Below, piece after piece: positions 26,734 to 34,853 of a DNA stretch of 64,000 nt; positions within the stretch are counted from its first letter, which is position 1, and every line of letters starts with the position of its first letter. A program made the translations under genes and the position numbers. This stretch comes from Nitrospirota bacterium. GTDB taxonomy: Bacteria > Nitrospirota > Nitrospiria > SBBL01 > JAADHI01. The stretch spans positions 62,001 through 126,000 of the forward strand of contig JAJDBW010000047.1 in the NCBI GenBank assembly GCA_029261155.1, in the 5' to 3' direction. Below the pieces are notes generated by a model that worked only from the letters and a program-made list of their open reading frames with translations, was not told the origin of the DNA and made no database searches.

Positions 26734-27318
26734 ATGATGGATCAGCTTTTTCCGGGAATGGCATCACTCCAAAATCTGCATCCCTTGTTCGTTCATTTTC
26801 CCATCGCCTTTTTTGTTGGGGCCGCCCTCATGGAGTTTGTCGCAGTTTTTTATAAAGAGCGCTTCCATTTTGTCGCCACCTGTCTGCTTTATTTAGGCGT
26901 TTTTTCTGCTGTCGCTACGGTTGGCAGCGGGATCGGTGCTGAGAACTCCATTGCCGCAAATGATCCGCGCGGCCACAATGCACCGGGGCATGACTTCATT
27001 CATGTCCACAAAAATTGGATGATCGCCGTCACGGCCTTTAGTATCCTGCTGTCGATTTACTATTTATTCGTGAATCAAAAAGGCAAATGGCTGAGTCATC
27101 GCTATGGCCTTTTATTGGGAAGCCTGATCTTATCTCTCTTGGTTAGTATGGGCGCGGACCGTGGCGGACGGCTTGTTTACGAGTTCGGTGCAGGTGTGAA
27201 TCCCAAGATCCTCAAATTGGAATCGAATGGCACAGAAGGAGAACACAGCCATGGCGACGACGCCCTGATGCATGATGAGGGCCTTGGTCCCGATGAAGAG
27301 GAAGACCATCCGCATTAA
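26734..27318 (+). CDS. DUF2231 membrane protein
   Basis: Start at ATG 26734 (or 26737) is supported by AAGGAGG about 9 nt upstream; the frame is open further but without signal. The roughly 195-residue protein has LHPLFVHFPIAFFVG in helix 1, then helices near 41-62, 97-116 and 125-146. Conserved ADRGGRLVYEFGAGV follows the last helix. These are the hallmarks of DUF2231, a family of four-helix membrane proteins often with His residues suited to haem or metal binding. The C-terminal tail is rich in His, Asp and Glu (EGEHSHGDDALMHDE), which suggests metal binding. Function is unknown. Confidence 0.82.
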   Translation: MMDQLFPGMASLQNLHPLFVHFPIAFFVGAALMEFVAVFYKERFHFVATCLLYLGVFSAVATVGSGIGAENSIAANDPRGHNAPGHDFIHVHKNWMIAVTAFSILLSIYYLFVNQKGKWLSHRYGLLLGSLILSLLVSMGADRGGRLVYEFGAGVNPKILKLESNGTEGEHSHGDDALMHDEGLGPDEEEDHPH

Positions 27319-27685
27319 ACGTTGCCGAGCTTTTTTATTGTAACTTACGATGAATAAAATTTTGTTCTGCTTGCACAATACCTACCCGCCCCGATACCAA
27401 GCTATTTAAGCTAAACCTCAGACGACCTGTTTTCAAATCAAAAAAATGTGGCAAGGCCTAAAATGAGTACCGTCCGCGAGAGCCTGGCTTACTAGGACTA
27501 CCCTAGGACGTCCTGCTTCGATCCTGTCGGGGGACATCCTTCGGACCGTGTTTTTTTATCGGAAGGCCTTGGCCTAGACATGCTCAAGGCTGAAAAGGAA
27601 AGGGTGAGGTCTTTTGCAGTATGCGCCGGACGCCTCACTCCTGGGACGTCCGGCGCAGCTCCCCTTCGTGGCGGAGCGTACCTAG
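27319..27685. other. 367-bp intergenic region between convergent genes
   Basis: No gene is seen. Two inverted repeats stand out: a 10-bp palindrome AGGACGTCCT at 27505-27514 and a long GC-rich hairpin at 27622-27657, listed separately. The region separates the plus-strand DUF2231 gene and the minus-strand repeat protein, so transcription must end here from both sides. Confidence 0.45.
27622..27657. terminator. GC-rich 11-bp perfect hairpin between convergent genes
   Basis: TGCGCCGGACG (27622-27632) pairs perfectly with CGTCCGGCGCA (27647-27657) around a 14-nt loop. It lies 28 bp beyond the stop of the minus-strand repeat protein. No U-tract follows on either strand, so it may be a rho-assisted terminator, a 3'-end protecting structure or a copy of a dispersed palindromic repeat. 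Confidence 0.4.
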
Positions 27686-30037
27686 CTAGATTCTCATCGC
27701 TCTCGTTTTTGAGGCGACTTGAAGATTGAGCGACCGTGATGCCTTTCTCAGCAGGCTTAATAAAACGATGCCGATGAGGCTGAGCATGGCGGCCGAATCT
27801 CCTGGACCAGGTGGATTACCTGCGTCGGGCCGAATCATGCCGCAGCCGCCGGAGATCGGGCCTTCGTCCGTCGTGGTTATTGTTGCTGAGGCACCTTTGG
27901 GGGTGGCAGTGGCGAAGACCGTGGTCTGGAAATTTCCACTACCGTCGTAAGCGGTCGCCAGGTAGAAGTAGGTGACGCCATTGTTGAGACCCGAATGCGT
28001 CAAACTCATTTCCTGGGCGGGTGCACCGCTAATGTCACCTAAGAGCGCGCCGTCATTGATATCCGACGGAAGACGGTCGGTTCGGTAGCGGATACGTACG
28101 CCGACAAAATCCGAATCAAGTGGGTTCGCCCAAGTGAGTTGCACCTGCGCGTTTTCCGCAGTCGCAGTGAAATTAACGATGTCCATCGGTGGTGTTGTGT
28201 CGCCCTCCACAGTGGTTTCGAAGCTTCCATCACCCGATGAGGAAAGATTACCATCCGTATCGATGCTCAAAACGCGGTAATGATATTGCGTTCCCGGAAG
28301 CAGTCCGCTTAGGATCTGCGAGTGACTAAAGAGCAAGGTCGCATTCTGTACAGTGCTCTGCCCATAGGCCGTCGTTGTCCCGTATTCCACCTGAGCGGTT
28401 GCGGCTTCATCGGTGGTCCAGTGAACGGTGGCTTGTGTCTGAACAATGTTGTCGATGGTAATGCCCGAAATGAGCGGCGCCGTGGTGTCTGTGGCGCTTG
28501 CCGTCGTGAAGGTTCTGTCGGCCCCGGTGGTGGTGTTCCCTGCCGCATCGCTGCTGATGACGGCATAATGGTAGGTCGTCGAGGCGCTCAGCCCGCTTAA
28601 GGCTCGGCTGTGGCTTGTTACATGGACGGTATTCACGCTTGAGAGGCTGCCGTAGGCGGATGTGCTGCCATAGGCGACCTGTGAAGTTGCCGCTTCATTC
28701 GTGTTCCAGCTCACCGTTGCGGTACTCGCGGCGATATTGACCACGTTGGTGCCGCTAATGACCGGTCCAACAGTGTCGGCGAGATTAGTCGTCGTGAAGG
28801 TGTTGTCTCCCGAGCTCGCAGTATTCCCCGCGGCATCTTGGCTGATGACACGATAATGGTAAGTCGTCGCATCGCTAAGCCCACTGAGGGTGCGGCTGTG
28901 GCTCGTGACCAGATTGTTATCGGTTGAAGTCGATGCGCCGTAGGATGTACTCGTGCCGTACTCTACCCTTGCGCTTGCACCTTCATCCGTGGTCCAGGTG
29001 ATCGTCGCGCCCAGTTCGGAGATGTTGCTGGCCGTGATTCCACTGAGTACAGGAGGACTGGTGTCACCGGTGTTCAGCGTGGTGAAGGTATTGTCTCCTG
29101 AGACAGCCAGGTTACCCGCTGCATCCCGACTCAGTACGCGATAGTGATATGTCGTCGCCGGGTTTAGGCCGCTAAGGATTTGCGCATGCGAGCTGACCAT
29201 TGAGGCATTTAAGCTTGTTAGGGTGCCATACGCGTTCGTCGTCCCGTATTCCACCTGGGTGTCCGAGGCTTCGTCGGTTGTCCAGCCGATGGCGCCGCTT
29301 GTCGTTGTGATGTTGTTGCTGGCGATCGCGGAAAGGGAAGGCGGTGTCGTATCTGCGGCGGATGTCGTCGTAAAAGTATTATCGCCCGAGGTGCCGAGAT
29401 TTCCGGCGGCATCTCTGCTGAGTACACGATAGTGATAAGTGGTTGCTGAATTCAGGTTACTTAATCCTTGGTTGTGGGACGTTACGAATGCGGTGTTGAG
29501 TGTGCTGAGCGAACCGTAGGATGTCGTTGTGCCGAATTCAATTTGGGTATCGGCTGCCTCGTCCGTCGTCCAAGAGATCGAAGCGCTTGCGCTGGTCATA
29601 CTTCCCGCATTAATGCTTGAAATAATGGGGGCTGTGGTGTCGGACGTGGAGATGGCTTTGCTGACTTCGTTTGAAAATCCACTTTCGTTTCCAGAGGTGT
29701 CGATGGCTGTTATGGCAAAAAAATAGGTGCCGTCCGAAAGACCCGTCAAGGTATGGCTCGTTGTATTGCCAACGGAAACGGGGGTGCCGTAATTTCCGGA
29801 TGCGGTTCCCATATAGACTTTGTAGCTGGATAGATCCGGTTCGGTGTTGGCGTTCCAGGAAAGATTTGCCGTGCCACTGTAGGCCAAAGTCGTTGAGATG
29901 AGAAGAAAAAGTGTAGGTAGGCCGACTCTCAGGAGGAGGCTTGCGTTAGAAAAGTATTTAAAATAACCCAATGCGTAGGAAGAGAAGCGCATCACCTTGC
30001 CGAGAAGCCCAGGCGCTTTTAATAATAATTGGCTCAT
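27686..30037 (-). CDS. Surface protein with fibronectin type III repeats and Cys-containing C-terminal sorting-like tail
   Basis: The 783-residue protein has a long N-terminal region and a hydrophobic signal (about 34-52), an FN3 domain (55-130), five repeats and a final FN3 domain (613-715). The repeats start at D133, D229, D325, D421 and D517, exactly 96 residues apart. Each has a WTTDE or similar motif, an EYGTT-like strand and TTYHYRVLSRDAAGN. The C-terminus reads GGCGMIRP, then a Pro/Gly linker, a membrane helix (AAMLSLIGIVLLSLL) and a basic RKASR. That tripartite layout, with Cys before the helix, resembles protein-sorting tails. It is probably displayed on the cell surface. Confidence 0.88.
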   Translation of the reverse strand: MSQLLLKAPGLLGKVMRFSSYALGYFKYFSNASLLLRVGLPTLFLLISTTLAYSGTANLSWNANTEPDLSSYKVYMGTASGNYGTPVSVGNTTSHTLTGLSDGTYFFAITAIDTSGNESGFSNEVSKAISTSDTTAPIISSINAGSMTSASASISWTTDEAADTQIEFGTTTSYGSLSTLNTAFVTSHNQGLSNLNSATTYHYRVLSRDAAGNLGTSGDNTFTTTSAADTTPPSLSAIASNNITTTSGAIGWTTDEASDTQVEYGTTNAYGTLTSLNASMVSSHAQILSGLNPATTYHYRVLSRDAAGNLAVSGDNTFTTLNTGDTSPPVLSGITASNISELGATITWTTDEGASARVEYGTSTSYGASTSTDNNLVTSHSRTLSGLSDATTYHYRVISQDAAGNTASSGDNTFTTTNLADTVGPVISGTNVVNIAASTATVSWNTNEAATSQVAYGSTSAYGSLSSVNTVHVTSHSRALSGLSASTTYHYAVISSDAAGNTTTGADRTFTTASATDTTAPLISGITIDNIVQTQATVHWTTDEAATAQVEYGTTTAYGQSTVQNATLLFSHSQILSGLLPGTQYHYRVLSIDTDGNLSSSGDGSFETTVEGDTTPPMDIVNFTATAENAQVQLTWANPLDSDFVGVRIRYRTDRLPSDINDGALLGDISGAPAQEMSLTHSGLNNGVTYFYLATAYDGSGNFQTTVFATATPKGASATITTTDEGPISGGCGMIRPDAGNPPGPGDSAAMLSLIGIVLLSLLRKASRSLNLQVASKTRAMRI
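28202..29641 (-). repeat. Five tandem 288-bp repeats within the FN3 protein gene
   Basis: Codons for D133 to the residue before D613 form five units of exactly 96 codons, with no insertion or deletion between them. Unit boundaries read DTTAP, DTTPP, DTSPP, DTVGP and DTTAP. Units are diverged in sequence (visibly different codons and residues), so they are not a recent expansion, yet the length is held constant. Confidence 0.85.
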
Positions 30038-30674
30038 TCAGAGACCTCCATCAAAAAATTTGATCTCCTTTGGCGGCTCGGCGGGCATGGAAGCATCGCC
30101 CTATGGGGTGTAGGCTGATTTTACGAAACGAAAACCATATCTCTCCCTCCAGATCAAAGGTTTTTCTATATCTTCTTTAGCCCCGTTACTCTGCGTCTCT
30201 ATTTTTCAATAGATTTGCTCTGAGCAAAGGATTGCTTAATCGCAGGCTCCCATGTTTCAAGTGGGGTGCCAAGTTTCTGAGCAGGGCCAAGAGTAATCAG
30301 CTTATTTCTGTTCTAGGGGCTTGAAATTGAGATATACTATTATTTATATTGAAAAATTATAAGTTTTTGCTCCTGGTGTTTTTCTGTAATATGGTCTCTT
30401 TTTTCCTCAATTATGGAATAGGCTACCGATGTTTTATGGAAGCCATTCCCCAGTTCCGGTCCTCTCTTTCACTCGAAAACCTGTTTTTGAGTAAACCCAT
30501 GTCCGTCCAAATTCTCAAACGAGCAAGGACATGAATCGACAAGGTCTTAAGATAGATGCCCGTGGTGTAGTCAAAAAATTCAATAATTTTAAAGGTTTTT
30601 TACGCCTAAGTCTTCTCGTAAATTGCCTCTCTGGCGTATTGTGGATTTTTAGGGGAGCGTTTATACTTTGGGGG
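30038..30674. other. 637-bp divergent intergenic region
   Basis: The region separates the minus-strand FN3 protein gene from the plus-strand FG-GAP-like lipoprotein gene. It contains TTTGCTC-T-GAGCAAA (30214-30228), a 15-bp near-palindrome suited to a dimeric regulator. AT-rich stretches follow near 30330-30360, including a TATACT hexamer that could be a -10 element. A 61-codon TTG-started hydrophobic frame (30349-30534) and the N-terminal extension of the lipoprotein frame (30531-30674) are not convincing genes. Confidence 0.35.
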
Positions 30675-32138
30675 ATGTCTAAAAATAGTACGTTTTTATT
30701 CTTATTGATGCTCTGCGCAGCGCTAAACTTCGGAGTGGGCTGTTCAACCAGTGGTTCGGAGCTGGGTGTGACAGTGTCAGTCAAACCCAAAACTTTTCGG
30801 ATTCCAAATGGCGGTACGGTTCAGTATTCGGCTGAGGTTTCAGGTACCTTACAAAAAGGCGTAACTTGGGGACTGACCGGGCCTGGAAGCATTGATTCTC
30901 AAACAGGCCGGTATACGGCCGCGGTCGATGGACAGTTGAGCGGTGCCACCATTCTCGCAACGAGCACGGACGATACCACTGCAGTGGGAAGCGGAAATAT
31001 CACCGTGACCCAGTTTACGAAGCGCCAAGGTGAAAAGCTGGACCCAGGGGTCGACGAACTGAGCCTGGGGGGCATGTTTGTTCGAGGGCAGACGGTCGAT
31101 CTCAATGGCGACGGCCTGCTCGACCTCTTGACGCGCAGTGTGAGTAATGGAACGCTGAGTTTCTACGGCGGTCAGGGCAGCGAATTGTTTGTCAAAAAAA
31201 CGATTCCCGTCAACGACCCCGTCGCCATGCTCACTGGTGACTTTGTTGTCAGTGATTTTCTTGCCGATGTTGCGATCGCGAGCGGCGATGATCAAAAGAT
31301 CGTCTTTTATCAAGCACTAGCGGATACCTGGGAGCAACAAGGCTTGCCTGCTTCACCAGGCGAAATTTCGCTGTCCCCACGCCGACCCGTTTCGATGGCC
31401 GCCGGTCGATTCCACGACAGCCATCTCACCGATTTTCCGATATCGGACTTAATTGTCGGAACGGAGGATCAGGAGATCGTCTTTTTTCGACAGGATCGGA
31501 GTGTCGCTTTTTCCTTCAGCGAAGAATCGAGTATTCCCGTGGGTGGTCGGCCGACCCAAATGATCACCGGCGATTTTAACCTAGATGCCTTGCTCGATCT
31601 TGCCGTGGTCCGGGAAGGTTTAAGCGATGTGCTCATCCTCTTCGGCGATGGCAACGGGGGTTTTCCTTCTTCCGGAACCGTCTCTTTTCCGGCTTTGCCG
31701 ACATTCCTGGCCAAAGGGTTTTTTAACGCAGATGCCAGTGTCGACTTGGTTTCGGCGCAAGCCGCTTCGAATCAAATCGCCGTGGCTTTAGGAAATGCCG
31801 ATGGCAGCTTTGCTGCCCCAACGGCCATTGCCCTAACATCTGCCCCCGGCACGCTCACCGTTGGCGATTTTAATGTGGGAGGCAACGACGACATCGCCAT
31901 CGCGCTGCCCGATTCAAACGCGATTCAGGTTCTCTTCGGTGACGGTTCAGGAAGCTTCATCGGGGAATGGCAATACGATGCAGAAGGGCTCTCTCCGGCC
32001 ACGCTCATTTCGGGGTTTTTTACCGGCTTTCAAGCGCCACAAGGCAACCAAAGCGTGGAGCTGGTTTACTTGGGCATCAACACCGGCACGGCCCCGCCTT
32101 CCGACCAGTTCTTCCTTCTCACCAATCAGAATTTTTAA
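30675..32138 (+). CDS. Lipoprotein with VCBS/FG-GAP-like repeats
   Basis: ATG at 30675 (MSKNSTFLF) is preferred over the upstream ATG at 30531 because it places a lipoprotein signal ending FGVGC at the N-terminus; the ribosome site is weak for both. The 487-residue protein has a Big2-like beta domain (about 30-110). Seven-bladed-propeller-type repeats follow with Ca-binding style motifs: DLNGDGLLDLLT, GDFNLDALLDLAVV, GDGNGGF, GDFNVGGNDDIAIA and GDGSGSF. It probably sits on the outer membrane or surface and binds a ligand or partner. No enzyme motif was seen. Confidence 0.78.
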   Translation: MSKNSTFLFLLMLCAALNFGVGCSTSGSELGVTVSVKPKTFRIPNGGTVQYSAEVSGTLQKGVTWGLTGPGSIDSQTGRYTAAVDGQLSGATILATSTDDTTAVGSGNITVTQFTKRQGEKLDPGVDELSLGGMFVRGQTVDLNGDGLLDLLTRSVSNGTLSFYGGQGSELFVKKTIPVNDPVAMLTGDFVVSDFLADVAIASGDDQKIVFYQALADTWEQQGLPASPGEISLSPRRPVSMAAGRFHDSHLTDFPISDLIVGTEDQEIVFFRQDRSVAFSFSEESSIPVGGRPTQMITGDFNLDALLDLAVVREGLSDVLILFGDGNGGFPSSGTVSFPALPTFLAKGFFNADASVDLVSAQAASNQIAVALGNADGSFAAPTAIALTSAPGTLTVGDFNVGGNDDIAIALPDSNAIQVLFGDGSGSFIGEWQYDAEGLSPATLISGFFTGFQAPQGNQSVELVYLGINTGTAPPSDQFFLLTNQNF

Positions 32139-32200
32139 TCCGCGTTCCATTTTCTTAAGTTAAAATAGACGAAAAGACCGATGTGAACCCCGTGAGTCAT

Positions 32201-33178
32201 TCAGGGTTTAAGAAGTACTTTTAGCGTCCCTTTTTGCCCGGCCCTCTTAAAAGCGGCTCTGCCTTTTTTTAACGGATAAATTTCTGAAATGAAGGATGAG
32301 AGATCGATTTCTCCGTCCTTCAGTGCCTGCAAAGCCGGACGAAAGGGTCCGCAGCGGGAGCCGATGACCGTGCATTCATTGATGACAATGGGGGTGAGCG
32401 GATAGCGCGCGCGCCCGGCGCAGGTCGTTTTTAAAATGATGGTGCCCAGAGGTTGGACGAGTTGTTGGGCGAAGGCAAAGCCTCTAGGCTTTCCCGTTGC
32501 ATCGATCCCGATGTTTCCAGATTGACTCAGTGCCTTCCGCTTTGAAGTCGGATAGGATTCGATTCCCCATTTCTCCAATAGTGTTTTTCTTTCCTGGTGT
32601 TTTGTGAGCACCAGAAGCCGGCAGCGTGTTTTGAGGACTTGGGCGATGAGGAGTCCGAGCTTTCCGTCGCCCAATAGAATAACGCGATCCCTTTTTTTGA
32701 TGCGGCATTGTTCGAGGATGCGGAAGGCCGCAGCCAGGGGTTCCGTAAAGACAGCGGCTTCGTCCGAAAGTTTATCCGGAACAAGATGGAGATTTTTCAA
32801 GGGGAGAGAAAGCCGTTCGGCGAAGCTGCCGTTTCTGTTTAAGATGCCGAGGACACTTCGGTGAGGGCAATGGTTTTGCCTCCCGCATTGACAATCCCAA
32901 CATCGACCACAGGCGGCGTTGATCTCTCCCACGACCCGCTTCCCGATCCAAGTCCGATCGGGGGATTCAATCACCTCGCCCACAAATTCGTGTCCGGGGA
33001 TGCCCTGAAAGCCCATGTAGCCCTTTGCGATTTCAAGGTCGGTACTGCTACTCTAAAAAATGGAGCGAGTACCAGAGATTCCGGCGAGGCGAACCTGGAC
33101 CAATGCCTCGCCGGGCCTGTGCACCTCGGGGGCTTTTGATGTGAAGCGGACCGTCTTTTTAAAAACCAGGGCCTGCAT
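32201..33178 (-). pseudogene. Zinc-type alcohol dehydrogenase pseudogene (MDR family)
   Basis: Starting at ATG 33178 (MQALVFKKTV), the frame reads as a medium-chain dehydrogenase. The N-terminal domain has GHEFVGEV and the structural-zinc set CGRCWDCQCGRQNHC; the Rossmann domain has VILLGDGKLGLLIAQ. It is broken by an in-frame TAG at 33053-33055, inside a 27-bp insertion that splits an expected GGTACC into GGTAC and GTACC. Without it the protein would read GISGTDLEIAKGYMGF. The catalytic-zinc Cys of the GICGTD motif is Ser here. Both changes suggest decay. Translation restart at the internal ATG 33016 would lack the catalytic segment. Confidence 0.85.
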
Positions 33179-33194
33179 GGTCGGTGTTGCGCCC

Positions 33195-33509
33195 CTAGAG
33201 GTAATGCCCTTGATATTGGGAGGATGATTTTTCAGGACCGGCTTCGGCCATTTTAATGACCCCGAACTTGTCCTCGAAGCGTTTAATATTGTCTTGAAGT
33301 GCGGCGAGGAGGCGTTTCGTGTGGGCCGGGCTGGTGAGGATGCGCGCGCGGACCTTGGCCTTCGGGGCTTGCGGTTGGATGTAGACAAAATCGATAACAA
33401 ACTCCGTGTCCGTGTGCGAAAGCAAGGCGAGGTTGCTATAGGCCCCCTGCGCGGTTTCGTCGTCGATTTCGATCTTTACTTGAATGGGTTTTTCTTCCGG
33501 CGTCGTCAT
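33195..33509 (-). CDS. DUF3467 protein
   Basis: The 104-residue protein matches DUF3467 in layout: KIEIDDETAQGAYSNLALLSHTD-type start, then EFVIDFVYIQPQAPKAKVRARILTSPAHTKRLL and a helical end (ALQDNIKRFEDKFG). The family is small, soluble and widespread, with no assigned function. It lies 34 bp downstream of rmuC on the same strand and just upstream of the alcohol dehydrogenase pseudogene, so the three may be one transcription unit. Confidence 0.88.
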   Translation of the reverse strand: MTTPEEKPIQVKIEIDDETAQGAYSNLALLSHTDTEFVIDFVYIQPQAPKAKVRARILTSPAHTKRLLAALQDNIKRFEDKFGVIKMAEAGPEKSSSQYQGHYL

Positions 33510-33543
33510 GTCCTTGTCCTCGCGGTTATTAAATTGTGCGTTC

Positions 33544-34758
33544 TTATGAAATGGGCTTGAATAGGTTTTTTTGCTTGGAGTCTTCTTCCGTTAAAGCGCC
33601 TTGTTGCGTGTTCTTGTCTGCTTCATCGATAGTTAAGAGCCGGTCGCCAAGCCGATCGAGCTTTTTGGTTGCGTCTTCGTATTTCCCCCGCGTATTGGAA
33701 AGATGTTTTCCGAGTACGTCGTAATCTTCCCGAAAACGATTGAAATCGCCAGAGAGGCGCTGCAGGCGTTGGTGAATTTCCTGGGCCGATTTTTCAATCC
33801 TTAAACCCTTGAATCCCAGCACAATGGCTTGCAGATAGGCATAAAACGAATTCGGCGAGACCGGGATGACCCGTTTTGAAAGGGCGAAGCTGCACAAGGC
33901 GGCCTCCTCCCCAAAGTTCTCATCTTTGATGATGGTTTCGTAGTAGACGTTCTCGGCGGGGATATACATCAAGGCGAAATCGTAAGTGCCTTCGTCGGCG
34001 AGGATGTATTTCGAGGCGATCTGGGTGATGTGTTTTTTCACGTCCGACCGGAACTTGCGTTGATAGCCCTTTTTTTCTTCCGGATCGGTCGCTTGGATGA
34101 GACGTTGAAAGTTTTCGAGGGGGAATTTTGAATCGACAGAAACCAAGGCCGGGCCGAGGCGGATAACGGCGTCGACGACTTCATTGTTTTTGAATCGGTG
34201 CTGCATGGAAAAATGACTCGGCGGCAGCACCTGTGCGAGCAGTTCGCCTAAAAAAAGTTCGCCGAGGCTCCCGCGCAATTTGGGGGCGCGAAGGATTTCC
34301 TGGAGGCTCGCGATGTCTTTCCCGACGTCGTAAACCTGCTGCGTGGCCTTGGTCAATTCGCCCAGGTTTTGTTTGACCTCTCCGACGACCCGCGATGCGT
34401 TGTCGAGGCGGTTTCCGATTTGACCCGTTGCCGTCGTCAATTGCTGATTCATGGTTTTGAGTTGCTCGTTCACTTGGGTGGTGATCTGTCCCAACTGCTG
34501 ATGCATCGATTGTCCGTTGGCCGTTAAGGTCTCGGAGAGCTGCTGCCGGAGTTGATCGACTTGCTGCTGCATCACGAGCAGGCCGCTGTCCGGAGTCGTC
34601 CGCTCGCCTTTTATTGAACGGAGGATCAAAAAGAGGTTGATTAGGATTAAGATTGTGAGTAGGACCAGGCTGAGTATTTCCAAAATCAGGCTCCATGGCG
34701 GTGAAGCTGCATTACTACCCAAAATAGCGCCTGAAGTCAATTGAGGACTTCGTGACAT
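33544..34758 (-). CDS. rmuC: DNA recombination protein RmuC
   Basis: A 404-residue protein with an N-terminal membrane helix (about 22-46), a long Gln-rich coiled coil (65-150) and the RmuC nuclease-like domain: LRGSLGELFLGELLAQVLPPSHF, VDAVIRLGPALVSVDSKFPLENF, YDFALMYIPAENVYYE and a second coiled coil (about 330-390). RmuC limits certain recombination events at inverted repeats in E. coli and is thought to be a PD-(D/E)XK-type nuclease. It is complete and typical in length. Confidence 0.95.
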   Translation of the reverse strand: MSRSPQLTSGAILGSNAASPPWSLILEILSLVLLTILILINLFLILRSIKGERTTPDSGLLVMQQQVDQLRQQLSETLTANGQSMHQQLGQITTQVNEQLKTMNQQLTTATGQIGNRLDNASRVVGEVKQNLGELTKATQQVYDVGKDIASLQEILRAPKLRGSLGELFLGELLAQVLPPSHFSMQHRFKNNEVVDAVIRLGPALVSVDSKFPLENFQRLIQATDPEEKKGYQRKFRSDVKKHITQIASKYILADEGTYDFALMYIPAENVYYETIIKDENFGEEAALCSFALSKRVIPVSPNSFYAYLQAIVLGFKGLRIEKSAQEIHQRLQRLSGDFNRFREDYDVLGKHLSNTRGKYEDATKKLDRLGDRLLTIDEADKNTQQGALTEEDSKQKNLFKPIS

Positions 34759-34853
34759 TCAGGAAGATTTGCCATTCAATTTTAAGTAGTTGCGTCTTGA
34801 CCTGCACCGTTTCCTAAAGTAGAGTAGGCCTGAATTGCCGAGAGGGGAAGGGA

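Noticed and set aside
28202-29641. Regular 288-bp spacing that could suggest a repeat array or CRISPR
   Set aside because: The period is protein-coding FN3 repeats in one open frame with diverged units; no short identical repeats with spacers.
30349-30534. 61-codon hydrophobic frame with signal-like start
   Set aside because: TTG start without a ribosome site; it overlaps another weak frame and lies in a divergent promoter region.
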